Part shown: positions 8,173-17,441 of the stretch, one piece after another
How the letters are laid out: each line of letters begins with the position of its first letter
Numbering within the stretch: the first letter of the stretch is position 1
From: Mesorhizobium sp. M9A.F.Ca.ET.002.03.1.2
GTDB lineage: Bacteria; Pseudomonadota; Alphaproteobacteria; Rhizobiales; Rhizobiaceae
Assembly: GCF_003952365.1 (NCBI RefSeq)
Contig: NZ_CP034443.1
Location: forward strand, 1,109,001-1,173,000
Direction: 5' to 3'
DNA length: 64,000 bases
Notes under the pieces: generated by a model
The model's input: only the letters and a program-made list of their open reading frames with translations
Told to the model about the DNA's origin: nothing
Database searches by the model: none
Made by a program: the position numbers and the translations under genes

Positions 8173-10798
8173 TGACGATCCTCTGCGGGACGATGATCAC
8201 CTTGCGCGGCGCCTTACCTTCGAGCGCTTTCTGCACGAAGTCGAGGGCCAGAACCGCTTTTTCGACCGCACCTTGGTCTGCGTCACGGGCGATTGTCAAA
8301 TCCCCGCGCTTCTTGCCGTTGACCTGGACCGGCAGCACGATCTCGCTGTCGACGACAAGCGACGGGTCATAGGCCGGCCAGGGCCGTTCGGCCACCAGAT
8401 CGCTGCCACCGAGCGTATGCCAGCATTCTTCCGCCAGATGCGGCATGACCGGCGCGATCAGATGGACGAGGATCTCAACGCCTTGCCGACAAGCGGCCTT
8501 GAGCGCCGGATCGGCCTTGCCTTCAGCCACCTCGTTGAGCGGCGTGGCAAGAGCGTTGGCGAGCTCGTAGATGCGGGCGATGGCGCGGTTGAAGGCGAGC
8601 TTTTCAATATCCTCGCCGACCGATTTCAATGCCTTGTGCGCGGCCTTGGAAACGACCCCCGCCTCGCCCTCCTTTGCCGCCGCCGGCCGGGCGCCGGCGA
8701 GCGATTCGGCGGCCGTCGACACCAGACGCCAGATGCGCTGGATGAAGCGATGCGCGCCGGCCGCACCTTCGTCGGTCCATTCGACGTCACGCTCGGGCGG
8801 CGAGTCCGACAGCATGAACCAGCGCGCGGTGTCGGCGCCGTAGCCGTCGGTGATCTCTTCCGGGCTCACCGTGTTCTTCTTCGACTTCGACATCTTTTCG
8901 AGCGGGCCGATCACCGCCTCGTCACCGGTCGCGATTTCGATGGCGCGGCGCTTGCCGTCGACGTCCTCCAGCCGCACCTCGCTGGGCGCAAGCCAGCGGC
9001 CATTCGAGGCACTGCCGACCCGATAGGTCTCGTGCACCACCATGCCTTGCGTGAACAGGCCCTTGAACGGCTCGGCGAGATCGACATGGCCGGTCTCGCG
9101 CATGGCGCGGGTGAAGAAGCGCGAATAGAGCAGGTGCAGAATGGCGTGCTCGATGCCGCCGATATACTGGTCGACCGGCAGCCATTCAGTCGCGGCCTTG
9201 GGATCGGTCGGATCGTTGGCCCAGGGCGCGGTGAAGCGCGCGAAATACCAGGACGAATCGACGAACGTGTCCATCGTGTCGGTTTCGCGGCGTGCATCCT
9301 TGCCGCATTGCGGGCATTTGACATGCCGCCATGTCGGATGGCGGTCGAGCGGATTGCCCGGCCGGTCGAACTCGATGTCATCGGGCAGCCTGACCGGCAG
9401 GTCCGCCTTCGGCACCGGCACCACGCCGCAATCCTCGCAATGGATCATCGGGATCGGGCAGCCCCAGTAGCGCTGGCGCGAAATGCCCCAGTCGCGCAGG
9501 CGGAAGTTCACCTTGCGCTCGGCCATCGGCCGGTTGCCGATGGTCTTTTGTTCCAGCAGCTTCGCCACCTCGTCGAAAGCCTGATCCGGCTTCATGCCGT
9601 CGAGGAAGCGCGAATTGATCATCACGCCGTCGCCGGTATAGGCCTCGTCGATGATCTGGAAGCTTCCTTGATTCTCGCCTTCCGGCATCACCACCGGAAT
9701 GACCGGCAGGCCGTATCTGTTGGCGAAGTCGAGGTCGCGCTGGTCGCCGGACGGGCAGCCGAAGATGGCGCCGGTGCCATAATCCATCAGCACGAAATTG
9801 GCGACATAGACGGGCAGCGTCCATTTGTCGTCAAAGGGATGGACGACGCGGATACCGGTGTCGAAGCCCTTCTTCTCGGCCGTCTCGAGCGCTGCCACCG
9901 AAGTGCCCATGTGATGGACCTCGTCGATGAACTTTGCCAGCGCCGGATTGTCCTCGGCGGCCTTTTTGGCCAGCGGGTGGTCGGCGGCGACCGCCATGAA
10001 GGAGGCGCCGAAGATGGTGTCCGGCCGCGTCGTATAGACTTCCAGCTCGTGCTCGCCCGCGACCGTCTTGCCAAGATTTGGGGCCGCCAGTGGCCAGCGG
10101 ATCAGCAGCCCTTCCGAGCGGCCGATCCAGTTCTGCTGCATCAGCTTCACTTTTTCCGGCCATTCGCCGAGTTGGTCGAGCGAATCCAGCAGGTCCTGCG
10201 CATAGTCGGTGATCTTGAAGAACCACTGCGTCAGCTCGCGCTGTTCGACCAGTGCGCCCGAGCGCCAGCCGCGTCCGTCGATGACCTGCTCGTTGGCGAG
10301 CACCGTCATGTCCTCCGGATCCCAGTTGACCTTGGAGGATTTGCGCGTCACCAGCCCCTTTTCGACGAAATCGAGGAACAGCATCTGCTGGCGGTGGTAG
10401 TAGTCGACATCGCAGGTGGCGAATTCGCGCGCCCAGTCGAGCGACAGGCCCATGACCTTGAGCTGCTCGCGCATGGCGGCGATGTTCTGGTAGGTCCAGT
10501 CCTTGGGATGGACCTTGTTCTGCATCGCCGCGTTCTCGGCCGGCATGCCGAAGGCGTCCCAGCCCATCGGGTGCAGTACGTTGAAGCCCTTGGCTCGCTT
10601 GTAGCGCGCCACCACGTCGCCCATCGTGTAATTGCGGGTATGGCCGATATGTATGCGCCCCGACGGATAGGGGAACATCTCCAGCACGTAGTATTTCTGA
10701 CGCGGGTCGTCGTTATCAGCCTCGAACAGCTTCTTGGCGTCCCAGGCCTTCTGCCATTTGGGCTCTGACGCGCGCGGATTGTATCGTTCGGTTGCCAT
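8159..10798 (-). CDS. leuS: Leucyl-tRNA synthetase
   Basis: 879-residue class I aminoacyl-tRNA synthetase that charges tRNA-Leu. The start [16 protein letters not shown] is typical. The HIGH-type motif is [15 protein letters not shown] and the KMSKS motif is [14 protein letters not shown]. The editing domain (roughly residues 220-420, with [13 protein letters not shown]) and a CxxC zinc pair ([13 protein letters not shown]) are present. Longer in-frame readings upstream of 10798 show no family similarity. It overlaps lptE by 14 bp and is divergent from the YggS gene. Confidence 0.97.
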   Translation of the reverse strand: MATERYNPRASEPKWQKAWDAKKLFEADNDDPRQKYYVLEMFPYPSGRIHIGHTRNYTMGDVVARYKRAKGFNVLHPMGWDAFGMPAENAAMQNKVHPKDWTYQNIAAMREQLKVMGLSLDWAREFATCDVDYYHRQQMLFLDFVEKGLVTRKSSKVNWDPEDMTVLANEQVIDGRGWRSGALVEQRELTQWFFKITDYAQDLLDSLDQLGEWPEKVKLMQQNWIGRSEGLLIRWPLAAPNLGKTVAGEHELEVYTTRPDTIFGASFMAVAADHPLAKKAAEDNPALAKFIDEVHHMGTSVAALETAEKKGFDTGIRVVHPFDDKWTLPVYVANFVLMDYGTGAIFGCPSGDQRDLDFANRYGLPVIPVVMPEGENQGSFQIIDEAYTGDGVMINSRFLDGMKPDQAFDEVAKLLEQKTIGNRPMAERKVNFRLRDWGISRQRYWGCPIPMIHCEDCGVVPVPKADLPVRLPDDIEFDRPGNPLDRHPTWRHVKCPQCGKDARRETDTMDTFVDSSWYFARFTAPWANDPTDPKAATEWLPVDQYIGGIEHAILHLLYSRFFTRAMRETGHVDLAEPFKGLFTQGMVVHETYRVGSASNGRWLAPSEVRLEDVDGKRRAIEIATGDEAVIGPLEKMSKSKKNTVSPEEITDGYGADTARWFMLSDSPPERDVEWTDEGAAGAHRFIQRIWRLVSTAAESLAGARPAAAKEGEAGVVSKAAHKALKSVGEDIEKLAFNRAIARIYELANALATPLNEVAEGKADPALKAACRQGVEILVHLIAPVMPHLAEECWHTLGGSDLVAERPWPAYDPSLVVDSEIVLPVQVNGKKRGDLTIARDADQGAVEKAVLALDFVQKALEGKAPRKVIIVPQRIVNVVA

Positions 10799-10945
10799 CG
10801 GGTGTTTTTCACTTAAAAGCATGCGCGAACAGCCGGACATGCCCGGCGGCTCAGGGAAAATGTCGTTGCGGTGTTCACCATGGATTGCCGGACCCGTCAA
10901 CTGCGGCGCCCCGGCCAGAACAAAAACTGGAGTCAGGATATAGGC

Positions 10946-11626
10946 ATGGCGAGCGCCGTCGAACAGTTTTTCACGGTCAAGGCGAAGATCGCCGCCGCCG
11001 AGCGCGAGGCGGGACGCAAAGCCGGCGCGGTGACGCTGGTCGCGGTCTCGAAGACATTCGACGCCGCCGATATCCGCCCGGTCATCGAGGCCGGCCAGCG
11101 CGTGTTCGGCGAGAACCGCGTGCAGGAAGGACAAGCCAAATGGCCGGCGCTGAAGCAAGCCTTTCCCGACATCGAGCTGCATCTGATCGGTCCGCTGCAA
11201 TCGAACAAGGCGAAGGAAGCGGTAGCACTCTTCGACGTCATCGAGACCGTCGATCGCGAGAAGATCGCGGCCGAACTCGCCAAGGAAATCGCCAGACAAG
11301 GCCGGTCACCAGGCCTCTACGTCCAGGTCAACACCGGCTCGGAGCCGCAAAAGGCCGGCATCGAACCGCGCGAGGCCGTCACCTTCGTCGCCCGCTGCCG
11401 CTCGGTCCACGGCCTCGTCGTCAAGGGCCTGATGTGCATTCCGCCAGCCGACGAGAATCCCGGCCCGCATTTCGCGCTGCTGGAAAAGCTCGCGCAGGAA
11501 GCCGGCGTCGACAGGCTGTCGATGGGCATGTCCGGCGACTACGAAACGGCGATCGCCTTTGGCGCGACAAGCGTCAGGGTCGGCTCGGCGATCTTCGGCG
11601 GCAGGGACAAAGCGGCCGCGTCATAG
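10946..11626 (+). CDS. YggS/PLPBP-family pyridoxal phosphate homeostasis protein
   Basis: 226-residue single-domain PLP-binding protein resembling the alanine racemase barrel; the family buffers PLP and influences amino acid metabolism. The PLP lysine lies in [16 protein letters not shown]. Other motifs are [26 protein letters not shown] and [28 protein letters not shown], all typical. The ATG at 10946 follows an AGGA site. It is divergent from leuS with 147 bp between start codons. Confidence 0.94.
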   Translation: MASAVEQFFTVKAKIAAAEREAGRKAGAVTLVAVSKTFDAADIRPVIEAGQRVFGENRVQEGQAKWPALKQAFPDIELHLIGPLQSNKAKEAVALFDVIETVDREKIAAELAKEIARQGRSPGLYVQVNTGSEPQKAGIEPREAVTFVARCRSVHGLVVKGLMCIPPADENPGPHFALLEKLAQEAGVDRLSMGMSGDYETAIAFGATSVRVGSAIFGGRDKAAAS

Positions 11627-11722
11627 CACCGCATTGCGAAGCCCGGGTCGCCCCCTAACTCCGGATGGTGACCATGAGCGACCAATCACGGCCGTTCCTT
11701 TGCACTGTCGAAGGAGGGCATC

Positions 11723-12112
11723 ATGAGCGAACGCATTTCCCATAACCGATATGTCTCCGACGGACTGCACCCGCACGTCTATCTGGCGATGGTCGGGCTT
11801 GCCGCGTGGTACGCGCTGTCGGCGTGGGCCGGATTCGGCGACGGCGGCTATACCGATTATCTTCTCGTCGTCATGACCGGATTCATCATCATCTCGGTAG
11901 CATTGCCGGCCATTGCCGCGCGCGTCTGGCTTCAACACCATCGCCGGACGCCCGCAACCGCCCGCAGCTTCGAGGACTGGATGGCCGGCGAATTCGAAAC
12001 CGGGCAAGGCCGCGTAAGCGCCAAGACAGCGCTGATCGAACTCCTCCTGCCGCTCGCCGCCGTCGCCTTCGGCATGACGGCTTTCGCGATCGTGGCGCGC
12101 CTGGCTGGTTGA
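11723..12112 (+). CDS. Small membrane protein of unknown function
   Basis: 129 residues, not recognised. There are about three hydrophobic segments: AMVGLAAWYALSAWAGF, YLLVVMTGFIIISVALPAI, and a C-terminal LIELLLPLAAVAFGMTAFAIV. A charged linker (RRTPATARSFEDWMAGEFETGQGR) probably lies outside the membrane. The ATG follows AAGGAGGGC, a strong ribosome binding site. It is located between yggS and an aldo/keto reductase, with no clear operon partner. Confidence 0.75.
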   Translation: MSERISHNRYVSDGLHPHVYLAMVGLAAWYALSAWAGFGDGGYTDYLLVVMTGFIIISVALPAIAARVWLQHHRRTPATARSFEDWMAGEFETGQGRVSAKTALIELLLPLAAVAFGMTAFAIVARLAG

Positions 12113-12242
12113 GGCGTGCCGTTGGTGTTCGCAGCGGCACCGGCCTTTCGGCCAGGCAGGAATTCGTTGTGCCAGAGAGTTGAAACGAAACGTACCGTTC
12201 CTATTTGCCAGATGTCATCACCAAATCTTCCGGAGCTGCACC

Positions 12243-13292
12243 ATGCGCTACAATCAACTTGGAAACACCGGGATGTTCGTCTCCGAACTTTGCCTCGGCA
12301 CCATGACCTTCGGCGCCGCCGGCGAAAACGCTCAATGGGGCCTGATCGCCAGCCTCGACCAGGATGGCGTCGACAGGATCGTCGAGCGCTCGCTTGCCGC
12401 CGGCGTCAATTTCTTCGACACGGCCGATGTCTATTCCTTCGGCGCATCGGAACGGCTTCTCGGCCAGTCGCTGAGGAATCTCGGCATCAAGCGCCAAGAC
12501 GTGGTTATCGCCACCAAGGTCCATGGCGCCATGGGCGATGGCCCGAACCAGCGCGGTTCCTCGCGCGGCCACATCATGGATTCGGTCGAGAGCAGTCTCG
12601 AGCGGCTGCAGCTGGATCATATCGATCTTTATCAGCTTCACGGCACCGACACGGTGACGCCGATCGACGAGACGCTGCGGGCACTGGACGATCTGGTGGC
12701 CAGCGGCAAGGTCCGCTACGTCGGCGTCTCCAACTGGGCAGCCTGGCGCATCGCCAAGGCACTCGGCATCGCCGAACGCAAGGGTCTTGCTCGATTTGAG
12801 ACCGTCCAGTCCTACTACTCGATCGCCGGCCGCGACCTGGAGCGTGAGATCATGCCGCTGCTCAACGAGGAGAGACTTGGGCTGATGGTCTGGTCGCCGA
12901 TGGCCGGCGGTCTGCTCTCCGGCAAATACGGACCCGGCGCCCCCGGCAATGGCGAAGGCCGCCGCGCCAGTTTCAATTTCCCGCCGGTCAATGAAGAGCG
13001 TGCCTGGGCGGCGGTTGCAGTCATGCGCGAGATCGCCGAGAAGTACGGCGTCAGCGTCGCCACGGTAGCACTCGGCTATGTGCTGGCAAAACCCTTCGTG
13101 ATGAGCGTGATCATCGGCGCCAGCCGCATGGAGCAGCTCGAACAGAATCTTGCCGCCACCGAATTGAAGCTCGATACCGACGATCTTGTTCGCCTCGACG
13201 AGGTCAGCGCCTTGCCGGCCGAATATCCCGGCTGGATGCTCGAGCGCCAGGCGGCGGGCCGCCGCCCGGCACCCTTTGCGCCGAAAAAATAG
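12243..13292 (+). CDS. Aldo/keto reductase
   Basis: 349-residue NADPH-dependent oxidoreductase of the AKR (TIM barrel) superfamily. The N-terminus YNQLGNTGMFVSELCLGTMTFG is typical. The catalytic tetrad is visible: D and Y in FFDTADVYSFGASE, K in VVIATKVHG, and H in DLYQLHGTD. The cofactor region near the end reads VMSVIIGASRMEQLEQNL. The substrate is unknown. It is a paralogue of the second reductase at 15664. Translation starts at ATG 12243; an upstream in-frame start gives an atypical N-terminus. Confidence 0.9.
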   Translation: MRYNQLGNTGMFVSELCLGTMTFGAAGENAQWGLIASLDQDGVDRIVERSLAAGVNFFDTADVYSFGASERLLGQSLRNLGIKRQDVVIATKVHGAMGDGPNQRGSSRGHIMDSVESSLERLQLDHIDLYQLHGTDTVTPIDETLRALDDLVASGKVRYVGVSNWAAWRIAKALGIAERKGLARFETVQSYYSIAGRDLEREIMPLLNEERLGLMVWSPMAGGLLSGKYGPGAPGNGEGRRASFNFPPVNEERAWAAVAVMREIAEKYGVSVATVALGYVLAKPFVMSVIIGASRMEQLEQNLAATELKLDTDDLVRLDEVSALPAEYPGWMLERQAAGRRPAPFAPKK

Positions 13293-13366
13293 CCCCCGAA
13301 ACCGTACTTCATTGCCATTTCGACTTGATGTTTCGGGAGCCGGCCGGCTCCCGAATGTTTTCCGAT

Positions 13367-14275
13367 TCAACCCAACCGGACAGTCTCGACCAAAAAGTCG
13401 AGAAAGGCCCGCACCCGAGCCGGCAAATGCTTTCCCTGCCCGACATAGACGGCGTGGGTAAGCTCCTCGTCGCCGGGGTTGAAGTCCTCCAGCAGCGTTA
13501 CCAGCCGGCCGGCGTCGATGTCGGGTTCCACATGCCAGCGCGCCAGCCGGGCGATACCCGTCCCGGAGAGCGCCATCAGCCGCATCGCTTCGCCATCGCT
13601 GACCAGCGCGTTCCCAGTCGACGGAACAACGACATTTCCGCCGGTTCCGTCGAGGAAAAGCCAGCCGTCGATATGTCGCACGAAGCAGAAGCCCATCCGA
13701 TTGTGGCGTTCGAGATCGGCCGGCGTTCGGGGCGTGCCATGCGTCCTGAGGTAAGACGGCGCGGCGACGACGACCGCCGGGCTTTGCCCGAGCTTGCGCG
13801 CCACCAACCGTGATTCGCCGAGCGGCCCGGCGCGGATGGCGACATCGGCGCGCTGCTCCATCAGGTCGATGACATCGTCGGTCAAGACCAGATCGATGGC
13901 GATTTCCGGATAGCGTTCGAGGAAACGCGGCAGAAGCGGGATCAGCCGGTGCTGCCCGAAGGGTACGTAGCTATTGACGCGCAGCCGTCCGCGGGGTGCT
14001 GCGCCCGCCGCCGCCTCGCGCTCGGCTGCCGCCATGTCGGCCAGGATGCGCACGCCGCTGTCGAAGAAGGCCGCCCCCTCCGGTGTCAGTTGCAGCTTTC
14101 GCGTCGAACGGCTGACCAGCCGTGCGCCGAGACGTGCTTCCAGCCGTGCGATCAGCTTGCTCACCGCCGATGGCGTCATCCGCAACGCGCGTGCGGCAGC
14201 CGAAAAGCTGCCGGCTTCGACGACGCGGACGAACACTTCGATCTCGCCGGAGCGGTTGATGTCTGGTCTTGCCAT
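13367..14275 (-). CDS. LysR-family transcriptional regulator
   Basis: 302-residue LysR regulator. The winged helix-turn-helix spans about residues 10-70 (GSFSAAARALRMTPSAVSKLI, RLVSRSTRKLQLTPEG), followed by a periplasmic-binding-like effector domain (RLRVNSYVPFGQH...). ATG 14275 gives the normal length. It is divergent from an MFS exporter, with a 15-bp palindrome just before its own start codon; it probably controls the exporter and the reductase behind it. It converges on the first aldo/keto reductase. Confidence 0.9.
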   Translation of the reverse strand: MARPDINRSGEIEVFVRVVEAGSFSAAARALRMTPSAVSKLIARLEARLGARLVSRSTRKLQLTPEGAAFFDSGVRILADMAAAEREAAAGAAPRGRLRVNSYVPFGQHRLIPLLPRFLERYPEIAIDLVLTDDVIDLMEQRADVAIRAGPLGESRLVARKLGQSPAVVVAAPSYLRTHGTPRTPADLERHNRMGFCFVRHIDGWLFLDGTGGNVVVPSTGNALVSDGEAMRLMALSGTGIARLARWHVEPDIDAGRLVTLLEDFNPGDEELTHAVYVGQGKHLPARVRAFLDFLVETVRLG

Positions 14276-14277
14276 TC

Positions 14278-14292
14278 GTGAATCTATTTCAC
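14278..14292. promoter_or_regulatory. Palindromic candidate operator of the LysR/MFS divergon
   Basis: GTGAA-TCTAT-TTCAC is a perfect 5-bp inverted repeat around a 5-bp spacer, beginning 3 bp upstream of the LysR start codon in the 138-bp divergent intergenic region. LysR proteins usually bind interrupted palindromes in such positions, so autoregulation is likely. Confidence 0.5.
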
Positions 14293-14413
14293 AGACGATG
14301 TGCCCGACGCAAGGCTGGTTCACAGCACATCGCGACACGATCTTCCAGGTCTGGGCGTGGCAGAGACACGACGCGCCTCGACAAACCGGCCGCTATCGAA
14401 CTGGAAGATCGCC

Positions 14414-15595
14414 ATGCCTCTTGCTCTTTATGCTCTCGCCGCCGGTGCCTTCGGCATCGGCGTCACCGAATTCGTCATCATGGGCCTGCTGCTCGACGTC
14501 AGCACCGATCTCGGCGTCTCGATCTCGGCCGCCGGCCAGTTGATCTCGGGCTATGCGCTGGGCGTCGTCATCGGCGCGCCGCTGCTGACGATCGCCACCG
14601 GAAGCTGGCCGCGCAAGACCGTGCTCCTGGCGCTGATGGCGATCTTCACGCTTGGCAACCTCGCCTGTGCGCTGGCCCCCGACTACTGGACGCTGATGGG
14701 TGCACGCGTGCTCACCGCCTTTGCCCACGGCACTTTCTTCGGCGTCGGCTCGGTCGTCGCGACCGGACTGGTCACGCCCAACAAGAAGGCCTCGGCGATC
14801 GCCCTGATGTTCACCGGCCTGACCATCGCCAATATCCTCGGCGTGCCCTTCGGCACCTGGCTCGGTCAGGCCTTCGGCTGGCGGGCGACCTTCTGGGCGG
14901 TAACCCTGGTCGGCATCATCGCCTTCGCCATCATTCTGTTCTTGGTGCCACGCAGCCAGGCGGCACTGGAAAAGAGCGACCTCAGCGCCGATCTCGCCGT
15001 GCTCGGCCGCGCGCCGGTCCTGCTTGGCTTCGCCACCACAGTGCTTGGCTATGCCGGCGTCTTCGCCGTCTTCACCTATATCGCCCCTCTGCTGACCGAG
15101 ATCACCGGTTTAGAGGAAGCAGCCGTATCGCCGATCCTGCTCGTCTTCGGCGGCGGCCTCATCGCCGGCAACCTGCTCGGCGGCAAGTTCGCCGACCGCT
15201 GGCTGGTGCCTTCGGTTCTCGGCAGCCTCGTCGTGCTGGCGCTGGTGCTCGGCACGATGACCTTCGCCCTGCACAGCCAGGCAATGGCCGTCATCTATGT
15301 CGGCCTGCTCGGCGCCGCCGCCTTCGCCACCGTGGCGCCGCTGCAGATGTGGGTGCTGGACAAGGCGCAAGGGGCCGGCCAGAGCCTGGCCTCGTCCTTC
15401 AACATCGCCGCCTTCAATCTCGGCAATGCCGCCGGCGCCTGGCTCGGCGGCGTGGTCATCGCCCATGGTCCCGGCCTCGGCGCCGTCACCTGGGTCGCGG
15501 CGCTGCTGCCGCTCTCGGCACTAGCCGTGGCGGCGCTGGCGCTGCGTCTTGACCGCAGCCCGGCGCTCGCCGCGCCGGCATCCGCCCGGTCGTAA
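14414..15595 (+). CDS. MFS transporter, DHA1-type drug or sugar exporter
   Basis: 393-residue major facilitator protein with 12 predicted membrane helices, starting MPLALYALAAGAFGIGVTEFVIMG, the hallmark of the AraJ/YdhP/NepI-like exporter group. The helix 4-5 stretch ARVLTAFAHGTFFGVGSVVA also fits the family. The substrate is unknown. It is divergent from the LysR gene and followed after 68 bp by an aldo/keto reductase, so exporter and reductase may be co-regulated. Confidence 0.9.
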   Translation: MPLALYALAAGAFGIGVTEFVIMGLLLDVSTDLGVSISAAGQLISGYALGVVIGAPLLTIATGSWPRKTVLLALMAIFTLGNLACALAPDYWTLMGARVLTAFAHGTFFGVGSVVATGLVTPNKKASAIALMFTGLTIANILGVPFGTWLGQAFGWRATFWAVTLVGIIAFAIILFLVPRSQAALEKSDLSADLAVLGRAPVLLGFATTVLGYAGVFAVFTYIAPLLTEITGLEEAAVSPILLVFGGGLIAGNLLGGKFADRWLVPSVLGSLVVLALVLGTMTFALHSQAMAVIYVGLLGAAAFATVAPLQMWVLDKAQGAGQSLASSFNIAAFNLGNAAGAWLGGVVIAHGPGLGAVTWVAALLPLSALAVAALALRLDRSPALAAPASARS

Positions 15596-15663
15596 CGAAC
15601 CCTGGCAAATCCGGCCACCTTTCAACATCACCCAGATTTTCGACATCACAAGGAGACAAACCA

Positions 15664-16698
15664 ATGGACTATCGACGTCTTGGCGCCTCGGGCCTGAAGG
15701 TTCCGGCGCTCTCGTTCGGCGCCGGAACCTTCGGCGGTTCAGGCCCGCTGTTCGGCGCCTGGGGCAACAGCGATGCGACGGAAGCGCGGCGGCTGGTCGA
15801 CATCTGCCTGGAGGCCGGCGTCAACCTGTTCGACACCGCCGACGTCTATTCGAACGGCGCCTCCGAAGAGGTGCTCGGCGCGGCGATCAAGGGGCGCCGC
15901 GATGCCGTGCTGATCTCGACCAAGACCTCACTGCCGATGGGTGACGGACCCAACGATGCCGGCTCCTCCCGTTCGCGCCTTATCAAGGCCGTCGAGGACG
16001 CCCTAAAGCGTCTCGGCACCGATTACATCGACCTGCTGCAATTGCACGCTTTCGACGCCGCAACGCCGATCGAGGAGGTGCTGTCGACGCTGGACAGTCT
16101 CGTTCGCGCCGGCAAGCTGCGCTATGTCGGCGTCTCCAACTTCTCCGGCTGGCAAGTGATGAAATCGCTCGGCCTGGCGGACAAGTATGGTTATCCGCGC
16201 TACGTCGCCCATCAGGTCTATTATTCGCTGGTCGGGCGCGACTATGAATGGGAACTGATGCCGCTCGGCCTCGACCAGGGTGTCAGTGCGCTGGTGTGGA
16301 GCCCGCTCGGCTGGGGCCGCCTGACCGGCAAGATCCGCCGCGGCGAACCGCTGCCGGAAAAAAGCCGGTTGCACGACACGGCGAGCTTCGGGCCACCGGT
16401 CGAGGACGAGCAGCTCTACAGAGTTGTCGACGCGCTCGAGACCGTGGCTGAGGAAACCGGCAAGACCGTGCCGCAGATCGCCATCAACTGGTTGCTGCAG
16501 CGGCCGACCGTCGCCTCCGTTATCATCGGCGCGCGCAACGAGCAACAACTGCGCCAGAACCTCGGCGCCGTCGGTTGGTCATTGACATCAGACCAGATGA
16601 AGAAGCTCGACACGGCAAGCGAAGTCACCGCGCCCTATCCGTATTTTCCCTATCGTCGGCAGGAAGCCTTCGCCAGGCTCAGTCCGCCCGCGGTCTGA
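15664..16698 (+). CDS. Aldo/keto reductase
   Basis: 344-residue AKR superfamily oxidoreductase starting MDYRRLGASGLKVPALSFGAG. The tetrad is visible: D and Y in LFDTADVYSNGASEE, K in LISTKTSLPMGD, and H in DLLQLHAFD. The C-terminal cofactor motif is VASVIIGARNEQQLRQNLG. The ATG follows AAGGAGACAAACC. Similar size and motifs mark it as a paralogue of the reductase at 12243. It lies downstream of the MFS exporter on the same strand. Confidence 0.91.
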   Translation: MDYRRLGASGLKVPALSFGAGTFGGSGPLFGAWGNSDATEARRLVDICLEAGVNLFDTADVYSNGASEEVLGAAIKGRRDAVLISTKTSLPMGDGPNDAGSSRSRLIKAVEDALKRLGTDYIDLLQLHAFDAATPIEEVLSTLDSLVRAGKLRYVGVSNFSGWQVMKSLGLADKYGYPRYVAHQVYYSLVGRDYEWELMPLGLDQGVSALVWSPLGWGRLTGKIRRGEPLPEKSRLHDTASFGPPVEDEQLYRVVDALETVAEETGKTVPQIAINWLLQRPTVASVIIGARNEQQLRQNLGAVGWSLTSDQMKKLDTASEVTAPYPYFPYRRQEAFARLSPPAV

Positions 16699-16730
16699 GC
16701 CCGCTCGATACGTCAAACGTCCGGGGACAG

Positions 16731-16863
16731 GGCGCGTTGAGATTCAGGTCAGGCCGCGTCGAGAATGGTGGCTTCCGAGAACGGAGCGTACTTAAGTACG
16801 TGAGCACCGGAAGCGCAGGAAACCGCCATTCGCAGGCAGGCCTCACCTGAATATCGACACGCC
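16731..16863. repeat. RIME-like long intergenic palindrome
   Basis: A 133-bp imperfect hairpin. The outer arms are GTTGAGATTCAGGTCAGGCC and its partner GGCCTCACCTGAATATCGAC. The inner arms are GAATGGTGGCTTCC and GGAAACCGCCATTC, and the core is the perfect palindrome CGTACTTAAGTACG (16787-16800). It ends directly at the stop codon of the usg-like gene. A short copy holding only the outer arms lies at 48058. The layout resembles rhizobial intergenic mosaic elements; the family name is inferred. Confidence 0.75.
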
Positions 16864-17136
16864 CTAATGCAGCACGAACTCGCCGTCCACCTTGTGCCAT
16901 TCATTGGGCGCGATCAGCTTCTGGTGCGTATAGCTCACCGAATGCAGCGGGCCGTCGAGCCTGGTCTGCCAGAACTCGATGAACCGGATCAGCACCGGAA
17001 ATTTCGGAGCGATATCGTAATCCTGCCAGATGAAGCTCTGCAGCAGATGCGGATGATCGGGAAAATGATAAAGGATCTTGGCCGTGGTCAAGCCATAGCC
17101 CTTGAGCATCAGGTCCATCTCGGATTGGTCGCGCAT
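16864..17136 (-). CDS. Usg-family small protein
   Basis: 90-residue protein resembling the small Usg family of alphaproteobacteria (function unknown). Key stretches are LMLKGYGLTTAKILYHFPDHP and IWQDYDIAPKFPVLIRFIEFW, ending DGEFVLH. The ATG at 17136 follows AGAGGACCGCA. The stop codon TAG directly abuts the RIME-like palindrome, whose hairpin may stabilise or terminate this transcript. It is divergent from acs. Confidence 0.82.
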   Translation of the reverse strand: MRDQSEMDLMLKGYGLTTAKILYHFPDHPHLLQSFIWQDYDIAPKFPVLIRFIEFWQTRLDGPLHSVSYTHQKLIAPNEWHKVDGEFVLH

Positions 17137-17441
17137 TGCGGTCCTCTGGGTTGATTCTCCTTTCCTCCCAATGTGAAATTGTGCGCGCTATTTGCTTAAT
17201 CGTCTATTGATATTTCGTGATCGATGCCGGGTTTAAGACGCAAAAACATGTAGTTAGCAGCGATCCTGGCCGAGTGCTGACAGCACCAAGGAAAGCCTCT
17301 GCGGCATCCCGCCGCGCAAATCCAACGTCTAATGTTGCCGTCACCGCGGAACTGTTAATAATGCGCGCGAATTCGCGGCCGCTTCGCCGCGATGCCGCCG
17401 GCGGTCAAGCCGGGCGGCCTGGTTTTGGGAGGAGGTGAAAA
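17137..17441. other. Intergenic region upstream of acs
   Basis: 305 bp between the divergent usg-like and acs start codons. It must contain both promoters. The first half is relatively AT-rich (TTGCTTAATCG, TTGATATTTCG); the second half is GC-rich with short palindromes such as GCGAATTCGC. A strong ribosome binding site GGAGGAGGTG lies just before acs. No protein, RNA gene or confident promoter was identified. Confidence 0.6.

Noticed and set aside
8072..10768. 898-codon plus-strand frame opposite leuS
   Set aside because: Antisense shadow of leuS. High GC suppresses stop codons on the opposite strand; no family motif is present.
17205..17225. FNR/FixK-like box (TTGATATTTCGTGAT) upstream of acs
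   Set aside because: Only the left half fits TTGAT; the right half lacks ATCAA, so the match is too weak to claim.
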